This document shows, in pieces, positions 55,816-64,000 of a stretch of 64,000 nt of DNA. Origin of the DNA: Ariolimax columbianus (taxonomy: Eukaryota; Mollusca; Gastropoda; Stylommatophora; Arionidae); the NCBI GenBank assembly GCA_036924085.1, contig JAVGWX010000002.1, positions 153,393,571 through 153,457,570 on the forward strand, in the 5' to 3' direction. The notes under the pieces are model-generated. The model was not told where the DNA came from, did not search any database, and saw only the letters and a list, made by a program, of their open reading frames with translations. The first letter of the stretch is position 1. Each line of letters starts with the position of its first letter. Made by a program: the position numbers and the translations under genes.

Positions 55816-56315
55816 GTGTTGTCGCTATCTTTGCTTACGATTTGCAACTATTATTATTTCAAGGGGAAACTGAATGGGGACGAGTTGAAGACCTTCGGAT
55901 ATGCATACCACATATGTGTTTATTTGATAGATAACGACGAAGAAGACACAACTAATATGTATAAAAGGTCTGTGTAAGTGACAACCTCAATGGAGCGCCT
56001 AAGCAGTGGGAGCAGGGAGGGGTGCATAAGAGGACATGTGGATAACAGAACGGTCAAAGGACGACTAGTTTCGCTGAAGACTATGAACACCGAATAAGGA
56101 GTTGGGACGAAATAGAGATCTGTGCTTGCTATGCCAGAGAAAGAACCTGCACTGCTACTACTTAACAGCGACCATCAGTCTCCATAATCCTCACCATTTA
56201 TACCAGTCTGTCTGGCGTGCAGCAATCTTTATGCATTACATAGTATAAGGAAGTATATCTGCGAAGCTGTATCTTGTTATCAAAATGGACAAACTAGGGG
56301 GTATAAATAAAGATA
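55816..56315. other. Spacer, no gene seen
   Basis: No recognised element. Confidence 0.4.
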
Positions 56316-56319
56316 TCAT

Positions 56320-56610
56320 TGTATCGGGGAACTTGTCCAAAGAAATTAAGTCCAACACAAAAATAAAAATCTATAATTCCGTTCTACCGAGAATCATGGA
56401 GAACAGCAAATACACAAATGACTAACGAAAATAGTAATACCAGTAATGTACAACTGTTGGAAAGAAGCAGACATATAATCAGTCGTACGGGACATGAGGT
56501 GAAGATGATAAGGCGTTGGATAAGGAAACAAAACATAGTACTGCAAGACGGTCTGTTCTGGAATCCCAGCGGTAATAAAAGTAGAGGCAGACCAACACGA
56601 CATGGACAAG
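56320..56610 (+). pseudogene. RTE-like LINE C-terminal fragment
   Basis: Reads TKIKIYNSVLPRIMENSK, then ISRTGHEVKMIRRWIRKQN and LFWNPSGNKSRGRPTRH. This matches the K.KI..S.VL...., RTG.........W..R and W.P.G.R.RGRP blocks of RTE ORF2 C-termini. An internal deletion removed the post-RT Cys/His stretch. The open frame continues to 56786 without LINE similarity. Confidence 0.75.
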
Positions 56611-57475
56611 TGAGTATGTGTGTACGCATGTGTAAATCTATAGCACATTTGCAGACACACGCGGAATATAAAATCCCACCCTCCCCCTTTTCATACTGTT
56701 CACACGTGACTCCAATTACCGCGGAGGATGGCTTTGTGCCAACGAAAGCTGACGTCAAACACCGGGCTATGCTCAGCTGGACCTGAAATGTGAATGGCTG
56801 TCCTTAAATAACAACATTGCTCGGGCCAGACCAGGTAGGCACCTCGAGAGCACTCCAAACCCACGGCAAACAGAAGGCTACAGACAGGTAGCACATCTTA
56901 GCGTAACATCACCACCTCTTGGTCTCGTCTACATAGCGTTTCTGACTTGGCCGCTATTCTTCTACCACGATGTGATGTGTCGAATACTTAGGAATGTATC
57001 AAATTTTTACTGCAGATCTGAATAGTGCATGAAATAAGCAATTCCTTTTTGACTGAATAGTGCGCTGCAATGGGTGGGATACCAATCATACAACATCTAT
57101 TGAGCACGGCATACAACACATTATCAGAGAACAGATATGGTATTTTGGAGAGAATGTTGGAATTCGATATGTTGTGGGTTTTTTTTAGGAATGGGTGTTT
57201 AAATTTACGAATTGCCCTTACGTTTAAAACTAGGGGAAAAAATCAGGTGCCAAATACACAGAAAGTGATTTGCGAATTTCATTAAAAGATGTTTTAGTTG
57301 CAGCAGCATTAAATAGTACCAATAAATGTATCGTACTTGTATAACGCTGAAGCACTTTGAGTCGCCTTGCGTTGTTTTAATGATTTCTGTGTCATGAACA
57401 AAAATGTCAGTAGACAACTTATTGTTTAAAGCGTCCACTAACTATTTCTATTCATATTCAACCACAATTGTATAC
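56611..57475. other. Spacer, no gene seen
   Basis: Frame 57070-57285 and opposing 57205-57438 show no domain. Confidence 0.4.
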
Positions 57476-57477
57476 GA

Positions 57478-57575
57478 TTCTGTATTCGATCGAAAACTTA
57501 TATAGCTCTTTATTCCACCGAAAACTGATTTAGCTCTGTATTCTACCGAAAACTGACAGTACTCCTTAGTCTATC
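57478..57575. repeat. About 29-bp tandem repeat, 3 copies
   Basis: Unit TTTAGCTCTGTATTCTACCG then AAAACTGA, imperfect. Confidence 0.8.
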
Positions 57576-57599
57576 TTGATTTAGCTGATCCTCTTCTCT

Positions 57600-57930
57600 C
57601 TCCTCTGCGAGCGCTCGACTTTATTGTCCCTGGTCTTCTCATATGGCTCCGTCTCTCTGCTCAGAACGGTATGCCGCGTTCAATAGCATCGCACAAAGCA
57701 CGAACTCCGTCGCTCCAGCGATGAATCCATGGATCTCCGGCGATTAACCCGTGGATCTCATGCGATTAACAAATGGATCTCCAGCGATGAACCCATGGAT
57801 CTCCAGCGATGAACCCAGGTATCTCCATGGATCTCCTGAAAAAAATAGTCATCATGAACCAACCGACGCAGCTCGAATTCGAACCCCGACCGCCTGAACA
57901 CATCTGCTTTACCAGCAATGCACAGGAAAA
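57600..57930 (-). mobile_element. SINE family E, copy 2, with internal 22-bp amplification
   Basis: Matches 18150-18448 (ATCGCACAAAGCACGAACTC, AGTCATCATGAACCAACCGA, GCAGCTCGAATTCGAACCCC). The B box GGTTCGAATTC lies on the minus strand. Between the two conserved halves, 57717-57835 carries about five units of GCGATGAACCCATGGATCTC plus CA. Copy 1 has a single corresponding segment (AGCAATGAACCCTGGGATC). Confidence 0.82.
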
Positions 57931-58140
57931 TGGTGTTGCTACTGAATCTATAATTCGTCAAAAATAGAAAAGAAAACAGCCAAACTGGCACTCTCAATGG
58001 TGTCATAATGGAAATTGGGAAATGAGGCTAGCAGTCTCATCGTGTAAATACATGGCAAAAGAAGCCTTCAATGCAGAAATGAGCGTTCTACAGAGGTGGC
58101 CTTGTGCATTATAATGAACAAAATTGAGAAGAAAAGTAGT
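57931..58140. other. Spacer
   Basis: No recognised element. Confidence 0.4.
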
Positions 58141-58149
58141 CCCGCAGAG

Positions 58150-58335
58150 AACATTGCCGTCGTGGATGGGGTTTCAGACTAGACAATGACGTCGTAGATG
58201 AAGTGTTCCAGGCTAATAAATTATGTCGTATATGGGGTGCTTGCGATTAAACAATGGCGTAGTGGATGGAGTGTTCCAGACTAGACACTGTCATGATAGA
58301 ATGAGTGTTTCGAGACAATGTGATGGTAGATTAAA
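58150..58335. repeat. About 44-bp degenerate tandem repeat, 4 copies
   Basis: Units around CAGACTAGACAATG and GTAGATGAAGTGTTCC, poorly conserved. Confidence 0.75.
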
Positions 58336-58799
58336 TGACCAGACTTCTTTATCATCACCCACCTTTATCGTACCACTCCAGATGGTGGAGTTAGGTCCAA
58401 TCCCGCATTTGGTATACTCTAACCAGCTTATATGAAATCCTAACTACGTGGATCTGCAGAGCGGTTTCACTCTGTCTTTACTCTGTGAGGTTGTTGGTCC
58501 CATTCACAACCTTCTTTAGACGCCTGTTTCACGCTTCCTGCAAAGAACAATGGTCCTGCTATGTTTATCCGCTGACAGACGACTAGTAGCGCCTACTGTA
58601 TGGACACATTTCTCAGACAAGACTCAGTCTCAACAGTTCGCAGCGTCCGTTCGTGATCAGGCCTTTGCTTCTATCATCTGGATCTGCATCCCCGTGTTGA
58701 CGCTTTGAACAATCCCATTTACTCCCTGGACGGCAGGCGTAGGAGATGCTCATCTATTTAGTGAACAAATCTCCTGATCCATTCATTCATACGCCTTTC
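58336..58799. other. Spacer, no gene seen
   Basis: No recognised element. Confidence 0.35.
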
Positions 58800-58890
58800 T
58801 AACAAGATAACGAGGCATTTTTGCTGCTTTCAGAGAATATTTGCAACACAGAATTTAAAGTCAGGCACCTGCTTACAAGTGGGTGGTGTC
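58800..58890 (-). mobile_element. SINE family B body, 3' part, split by a LINE
   Basis: The minus strand reads GACACCACCCACTTGTAAGC and AGGTGCCTGACTTT, comparable to GACACAGCTGTAAATTGGTA and CATGACTT in the reference copy at 51140. Its head lies beyond the LINE insertion, at 62826-62905. Confidence 0.55.
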
Positions 58891-58901
58891 GAGCCGGAAT
58901 C
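58891..58901. repeat. Target-site duplication of L1w copy 2, 3' side
   Basis: GAGCCGGAATC, identical to 62815-62825. Confidence 0.9.
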
Positions 58902-58929
58902 TTCTTCTTACGCTATCAGACATCGACCT

Positions 58930-59532
58930 TTATTTTTTCGAAAAAAGCGGAGCGGTCATCCTGAGGCTATCGACACTGTCATAGAGCTTGTCTAGTGTTG
59001 CCACTGGTGATGGCCACATCTGCTCTCTCTGGTCCTCGTATGTCGGGCAGTTTTGCAGCAAATGCTCAGCGGTCCTTTTCCCGGTACCACACGGGCATTC
59101 GTCAGTGCCACATATCTTCAATTTGTTGAATAGGTGATACCTCAGTCTATTGTGGCCAGTACGAAGACCACGACCTGCTCTCTTCTGTTCAACTGGTAAT
59201 AGGCATAGTTTTTTGTGTAGCCAGTATGTTCTGTTTCCCATTTGGTCATGTATCTAGCTCTGATAAGCCGTTTTGACTCTTCGTATGTCATACTAGGATC
59301 TGGTTGTGGTGGTCTTGCACCTTCTTTTGCCAGTCTGTCTGCCTCCTCTTTGCATTGGATATTGCAGTGGGATGGAACTTACTGTACCACTACTCTTTTT
59401 CGTGCGGACTGCTGGCATAGTTGACAGAGTACTGCTCTTAAATCATTAAGTTCAGTATTTTTCTGGCTTTTTAGTGCTGTGACTACGGCCAGAGCATATG
59501 TAAGCAGGACTATATGGCTTTCATTCCTTTTA
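58930..59532 (-). pseudogene. L1w copy 2 RNase H C-terminal half and Cys/His tail
   Basis: RNase H resumes after the LTR with LLTYALAVVTAL, in which the third catalytic Asp (LLTDALAVV in copy 1) is Tyr. In the WVPSH block the Trp codon has become TAA. The tail keeps all four ligands, CPCGTGKRTAEHLLQNC (about 59055-59110), unlike copy 1. The frame then runs to the 3' end. Confidence 0.9.
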
Positions 59533-59536
59533 CCTG
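59533..59536. repeat. Target-site duplication of the solo LTR, left
   Basis: CCTG, partner of 60459-60462. Confidence 0.85.
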
Positions 59537-59850
59537 TGTAACAGTTCCCGCCGGAGCAAGGGGAGTTTAGGATGCCTGAACATGTTAAAGCTTAAAGCTA
59601 CCTGAATGCATGTCAAGGTCACTCACCGTCTCAGCAAAGGAGAACAGAGTTGAGTTAAGGAATGTGGACAGGTAGAAACTGACCACTGGCCTTCCGATTT
59701 TGGTAGGGGGAGATTGATTGACAGACGAAATTGGAAACGGGGCTTGCTGCGAGAGAATGAATGACAGGTGGGCAAAGTGTTTCGGTCCAATTGGGATTGA
59801 AGATGACCATACCTGAGATCGATTGGTCAAGCTCTGGCCTTGCTTGAGGA

Positions 59851-59857
59851 TATATAA
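59851..59857 (+). promoter_or_regulatory. Putative TATA box of the LTR
   Basis: TATATAA, followed about 28 bp on by a GA-rich segment; position about 315 bp into the LTR. Confidence 0.5.
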
Positions 59858-60346
59858 CTCGAGACAAAGTTTAGCTCGAGAGGCTGGATGAGAGATGGAG
59901 AGAGAGTGAGGCTGGAGAGAGAGAGAGAGACTGAATGTGGATAGTATGTTTAACTCACCGACTTAGATAGAGGAGCGATTGATAGACTGTTGGACGAATG
60001 TTTAGTGATAGAACTGGATCCACTCAAATAGGTGTGTGAGTTTTGCATTAATAGATAATCTGAACGTGTGTTTGTAAGCAAGGACACATTGTGAACGAGT
60101 ATGTCGAGATCGCCCGCCTGAGGGGATTTCTGTGAGGAAGAGTATTTGATAAGGTGTGTTGAAGACGCAGTTAAGGCGATGTGTGTGGGATGTAATTGCA
60201 AGGAAATAGAACTGGGTTTTTAGTTAGTTGGGAATTCCATCAATAGCTAATGCTTATAATTCCCGTTTTAGTAGAATGTTTAGTTAAGATATGTATTATA
60301 TTGTGTTTGTAATTTCTCTACTCATTCTATGATATGAGTATGATAC

Positions 60347-60352
60347 AATAAA
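60347..60352 (+). promoter_or_regulatory. Putative LTR polyadenylation signal
   Basis: AATAAA about 110 bp before the LTR end, followed by a GT-rich stretch (CTGCTGTGTGATATGTC). Confidence 0.55.
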
Positions 60353-60458
60353 TATGCCACCTGCTGTGTGATATGTCATTTACTGAGTATGGTCATGATG
60401 ATGTGGATGAGTGTGAGAATGTTCTAAGTTCGATCACGGCAGCAGAGGGTCTGTTACA

Positions 60459-60462
60459 CCTG
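60459..60462. repeat. Target-site duplication of the solo LTR, right
   Basis: CCTG, identical to 59533-59536. Confidence 0.85.
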
Positions 60463-60745
60463 TCACCATTTCTTCCACTGCCGCCCTCAGTGCCTCTGCC
60501 TCCGCTTTGAAATTGCTTGTGTATTTTCCAGTTGCCAATGACAGTGCTATTTTTCTGCCATTTGGTAGTCTCAGGAATGCCCCTGCCCCTCCGTTCTGTG
60601 TTGTGTTTGTTACAGAACCGTCGGTGTATGCATGGGTCAAGTCCATGCTTGGGTAGTTTTTCGTTATGTAGCTCAGGGTTGTATCTCTTCTTTCATTTTC
60701 AGTCTGGCAGTTTTTGTTTCCAATACCTGGTATATTTTCTACCAC
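60459..60745 (-). pseudogene. L1w copy 2 RNase H, N-terminal half
   Basis: AYTDGSVTNTTQNGGAGAF (first Asp) and FKAEAEALRAAVEEMV (the catalytic Glu helix) are in one frame. The frame then runs into the solo LTR at 60458. Confidence 0.93.
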
Positions 60746-61293
60746 TTCTGGAAATATATGCTGCCTCCAGGTAGGTTTTCGTACAGTAGGGATGGCTTTG
60801 GTGTTGTTAGTGCGTTCATTGGGTCTTCCTGCATCTTTGCTTTGGCTATTTCTGCAAAGTTTCTCCGCTTTAGTTTCCCATTTCCCAAATTGTTTAGTCT
60901 CTGGTGCATTGGATAGTCAGTCAATTTTCTGATTTTCTCTGCTTGCTGCTGGGCTCTGCAGTCTCTTCTGTCGGTCATGGATTGCAGTTTTGTAATCTTT
61001 TCAAGTTCTACAATTGGCGTTGACTTCATGCCTCCTGTTATAAATCTCATGGCTTGGTTTTGGAGTTTGCTGATTTTATCGAAGTTCGCCTTTGCTGCTG
61101 TTGTCCATGCCGCAATGCCATACTCGAGAACTGGTCTCACTCTTCCAGTGTACAGTTTCTTTAGTATACTTTCGTCTGCTCCCCAGCTTGTGTCAGCTGG
61201 TTTCCTCATGATTGCCATTCTTTCTCTGGCTATCATTCGGTTTCTCTCGATCTGACTTTTCCATGTCATGCGTCCATCAAATGTGTCTCCCAT
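60739..61293 (-). pseudogene. L1w copy 2 post-RT linker
   Basis: A 184-codon uninterrupted frame with FDGRMTWKSQIERNR, LYTGRVRPVLEYGIAAWTTA and LQNQAMRFITGG. It is more intact than copy 1, which needs two frames for the same stretch. Confidence 0.9.
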
Positions 61294-61442
61294 GTAGTTT
61301 AGGTTGTCGTTTGGCTGCAGGTATTTACCGTTAAAACTTAATTTGGTCTTTTGGGGTTTGTTTGATAGCGAGAATATCGTACATGTTGTTTTTTCCTTGT
61401 TTATTTTGACCAGCCATGAGTTCGCCCACTCTTTCAGCGATG

Positions 61443-62814
61443 TTAGGGCTGCTGCATCCGATTACTTGCTATGGTGAGATTCTTTTCAGAGGTCCACATA
61501 GCCAGATCGTCTGCAAACATTGAGCTATGGACTCTTCTTGGTATATTCTCTGTTATATTATTTATATACACCAGGAAGAGTGTGGGTGACAGTACTCCCC
61601 CTTGGGGTACTCCCTGCTCAAGTGTCACATTTTTGCTCATCTGCCCTTGTACTTGAACTCTAGCTGTTCTGTTTTTGAGGTAGTGGCTAATCCATTTGTA
61701 CATTTTCCCACGAACTTCACTTCCAGACTTTGTCAAATGCCTTTTCTAGGTCCACCCAAACCGCTGTGTGTTTTTGCTCCTGGTAGGCATCCTCTATTTC
61801 CTGGGCTATGAGGGTGACCTGATCCTCAGTGGATCTGTGCTGTCTAAAGCCTGCTTGCTGTGGAATTAGTATGTGTTTTTCTTCCAGACGCCACATCAGT
61901 CTGGCGTTTATCATACGGTCCATCAGTTTACCTACACAGCTCAGTAGGTGATAGCCGTTTTATCTTTTCCTTTCTTTGGTACTGGTACAAGTACTGCGTC
62001 TTTCCATGCCTGCGGTACAATACCCCTTTTCCAGCTTTGGTTCAGGACTGATAGTAATTTCTTCTTTGCTGTTTGGCCCAGCCCCCTCAGCATTTCGTTT
62101 GTTATCCCGTCTTTTCCGGAAGATTTCTTTTTCTTTAAAGTTCTCATGGCCTCTTCAATTTCATTCATTGTTAGTTTTGCCATCATATGCTCTTCTGGTA
62201 CCATACTGATGTTGTCGTGCCCCTTTTGCTCTTCACTAATATCTGTATGCCTATCTGCAGGGACATCAATGTGGTTTGCTCTGGCATAATGTTCAACAAA
62301 GGCGTTTGCTGCTTTTTTTCCAGTGAGCATATTGTCACCCTGCTTGATTGTAATTTGTTTGTTTGATGGACTTTGTCATTCATGGCTCTGACTAACTTCC
62401 ATAGTTGTTTCCTTTTTTGTCTAAATTGAGGCTTTCTGTTTTGTTTTTCCAGCTTTCTCTTGTTTGGTTTAGAGAGTATTTGTATTTCGCCGTGGTGCCT
62501 TTGAGGGCGATATTTGCCTCCATAGATTGTTCTCTCTCTCTGCCATGTTCCTAGCATTTGTGACTTCGTCTTCCGCTTTCTGCAATTCAACATTCCAATA
62601 TGGCTTATAATTTGTCCTTGCCCCTCTTAGGATGGTTTCAGTGGCAGCTTGCATTATTGCTTTGCTTAGGCTTTCCACCATGAGCTTCATTATGTTATTC
62701 CGTGTGTTGATGGTTTCACACAGCCCATCTGTCAGGCTTGCAAATCTGTCCCAGTCGGCTGGTTTGTAATTCCAACGTGGGAGCGGTTTTGTTTCCTGTG
62801 GGCCTACTTCCATA
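61443..62814 (-). pseudogene. L1w copy 2 pre-RT and reverse transcriptase
   Basis: The pre-RT frame (from 62814) has PRWNYKPADWDRF and RTNYKPYWNVEL, the post-endonuclease linker typical of Jockey/I-type ORF2. The RT runs through KKKKSSGKDGITNEML (61941-62330), AGFRQHRSTEDQV and WVDLEKAFDKVW (motif A, about 61730-61765), QGVPQGGVLSPTLF (motif B, about 61580-61620) and MFADDLAMW (motif C, about 61480-61500). All catalytic Asp are retained, but frames break near 62330, 61930 and 61720. Confidence 0.93.
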
Positions 62815-62825
62815 GAGCCGGAATC
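62815..62825. repeat. Target-site duplication of L1w copy 2, 5' side
   Basis: GAGCCGGAATC, partner of 58891-58901. Confidence 0.9.
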
Positions 62826-62905
62826 GAAACTGGTCAGTCTGCAGTCATAAGCAAGCACTCTAATCGTTCTGCAACTCAGAAAGAAACAGCGTTGCCATGT
62901 GGTTC
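62826..62905 (-). mobile_element. SINE family B head, split from its body
   Basis: With the duplication, the minus strand reads GCAGAACGATTAGAGTGCTT (A-box region) and CAGTTTCGATTCCGGCTC (B box). This is the order expected of a family B head, which the L1w insertion separated from 58800-58890. Confidence 0.6.
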
Positions 62906-63100
62906 TTCCATTCACAGAAATATCCACAACATTCGTTCTCGTACGTCACTGCTCTTCTCTACAAGGTCAATCTCACGTTCTGATGAGCTATTTCAATAGT
63001 CATAAATCACTAACTCAATCTACTATTTATTCCAGATGTATACGGATGAGCAACAAATGCCGAAGTACCGAGACTCGCCGTAGTGTAGTTTATATTTACA
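62906..63100. other. Spacer
   Basis: No recognised element. Confidence 0.4.
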
Positions 63101-63298
63101 CATTACTGTTTTTCTTGCACTTGTTTTGTTTGTCTTGTTCCCTATAATGCGCTGTACATTGTTGTTGTGCCTTACTGCCCAATGTAACGGACTTCCGATC
63201 CCATTTTTTTTAAATGTATAAAAAGGCATAGATCTTCTTTTGGTAAGAACCAGATTCACAGGATTGCGAGGCCAGTATCCTAACCGCTCGACCACCCA
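63100..63298 (-). mobile_element. tRNA-derived SINE, family A-related
   Basis: The minus strand begins GGGTGGTCGAGCGGTTAGGA (a Ser/Leu-like tRNA start with A box), then GAATCTGGTTCTTACC (decayed B box). The body has GGAAGTCCGTTACATTGGGC and AGTAAGGCACAAC, parallel to GAAGTCGGATGCACTGGGCC and GACAGGCGCAAC at 46780-46815. Confidence 0.78.
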
Positions 63299-63304
63299 TC
63301 AAAA

Positions 63305-63870
63305 CAGCGTTCTCAACCGGTGTACCTCGGAATCTTCGGTTCATTTAAAGGTCTCTATAGGTTCAGTGAAAAGTGTATTTTGGTTCAGATATAGGTTGCT
63401 AGGGGTTCAGTGAAAGGTCTCCATGGGTTCAGTGACTGCTATGCTCTTAAAGTGTTCGGTGAAAGACCCCAATGGGCTCGGCAAAAGTTAATGTCTCCAT
63501 GGGTTCATAGAAATGTCTCCGTTGTTTCAATTAAAGGTCTCCAATGGGTTCTGCTAAAGGTCTCCACGGGTTCAATTAAAGGTCTCCGCGGGTTCTACAA
63601 CAAAAGGTCTCCGTGGACCCATCGAAACGACTCTGCGGGTTCAATTAAAGGTCTCCACGGGTTCTACAACAAAAGGTCTCCGTAGACCCATCGAAAGGTC
63701 TCCGCGGGTTCTACAACAAAAGGTCTCCGTGGACTCATCGAAATGACTCCGCGGGTTCAATTAAAGGTCTCTAGGGGTTCGTTCATCAAAAGGTATCTAG
63801 GGATTCAAGAAATGGTCTCCATTAGTTCAATGAAATCCTCTGGGGATTCAGCAAAGTCTGTAGAGGTTGC
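63305..63870 (+). repeat. GGTTCAGTGAAAGGTCTC minisatellite with hAT-like flank
   Basis: Starts with GTTCTCAACCGGTGTACC, resembling the termini of many hAT DNA transposons. About 20 irregular units of 22-30 bp follow, such as GGTTCAGTGAAAGGTCTCCA and GGTTCAATTAAAGGTCTCC. Same repeat as 39789-40078 in the other orientation. Confidence 0.82.
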
Positions 63871-64000
63871 GAGAGACATCAGGATTGAATAGAATTAGCC
63901 CTTTTAAAATATTTCTGGTCATGATGTATGCCTATCAGCAGCCCAACATCGACATCCCTTTTTTTATAGTACATATAATTTAATACCAACTATATCAGAA
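63871..64000. other. Right-edge spacer
   Basis: AT-rich, nothing recognised. Confidence 0.5.

Larger units (their letters stand above)
59537..60458. mobile_element. Solo LTR, 922 bp
   Basis: Starts TGTAACAGTTCC and ends GGGTCTGTTACA, so it has TG...CA ends and an 8-bp inverted tip, flanked by the 4-bp duplication CCTG. Removing it restores continuity with L1w copy 1 (TTTTGCCAGTCACC there, TTTTACCTGTCACC here). A TATATAA (59851) and an AATAAA (60347) in plus orientation suggest a U3-R-U5 order on the plus strand, so the likely element strand is plus. No internal retroviral-type domains are present. A solo LTR left by recombination is the simplest reading. A TIR transposon with a 4-bp duplication is the alternative. 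Confidence 0.83.
58902..62814 (-). mobile_element. LINE 'L1w' copy 2, 5'-truncated, interrupted by a solo LTR
   Basis: Minus-strand LINE bounded by a perfect 11-bp duplication. Without the LTR it is about 3.0 kb. It starts 5' in the linker between the endonuclease and the RT (LPRWNYKPADWDRF), then RT, post-RT linker, RNase H and Cys/His tail, ending in a GTAAGAAGAAG 3' tail. It is longer than copy 1 at the 5' end by about 0.4 kb. Frameshifts in the RT and a stop in RNase H show it is inactive. The clean flanks indicate a relatively young insertion. Confidence 0.95.

Noticed and set aside
59537..60458. TIR DNA transposon instead of an LTR
   Set aside because: The inverted tips are only 8 bp. 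TG...CA ends, TATA and AATAAA order and about 0.9 kb length fit a solo LTR better, though the alternative is not fully excluded.

Overview
This window looks like non-genic DNA from an animal nuclear genome. I found no operons, Shine-Dalgarno sites, CRISPR array, rRNA gene or intact tRNA gene. It has three components: relics of non-LTR retrotransposons (LINEs) in every state of decay, tRNA-derived SINEs, and an exceptional number of minisatellites with periods from about 18 to 83 bp. The SINE types, above all the motif ACGTAAAAGAACC, together with the LINE protein families recall mollusc genomes. A gastropod is my best guess, but species identification is inference.

Layout. 1-2082 is a 41-bp satellite. 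2.1-8.6 kb holds an inverted repeat pair, a reverse transcriptase (RT) relic, a 45-bp array and a LINE tail. 8636-11285 is a 5'-truncated LINE (family L1w, a working name) with RT, RNase H and a Cys/His tail, on the minus strand with an imperfect 9-bp target duplication. 11.4-14.8 kb has three more LINE relics, one ending in a minisatellite made from its own 3' end. 15-23 kb holds SINEs, an 83-bp array whose unit resembles a tRNA/SINE head, and a 42-bp array. 23.5-23.7 kb contains the best candidate host exon. 24-35.5 kb has a polypurine block, a mariner relic, RTE relics and 53-, 46- and 21-bp arrays. 36.5-41.8 kb is nearly continuous tandem repeat, including a 40-bp satellite with a 360-bp higher-order period. 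43-48 kb has 78-, 36- and 53-bp arrays, a CR1-like relic, a SINE with target duplications and an RTE relic. 50-57 kb is mostly LINE debris. 58.8-62.9 kb is a nested insertion: a solo LTR (922 bp, 4-bp duplication) inside a second L1w copy (11-bp duplication), which itself split a SINE. 63.1-63.9 kb has another SINE and a minisatellite with an hAT-like flank.

Nothing forms a pathway. The functional logic is that of mobile elements: LINEs supply the reverse transcriptase that can mobilise SINEs, and several minisatellites appear to have grown out of LINE, SINE or DNA-transposon ends. Almost every long open frame is either a broken transposon frame or a tandem repeat whose period is a multiple of three. 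I saw no clearly novel protein system. The most informative structures are the three-layer insertion and the recurrent birth of minisatellites from transposon termini.
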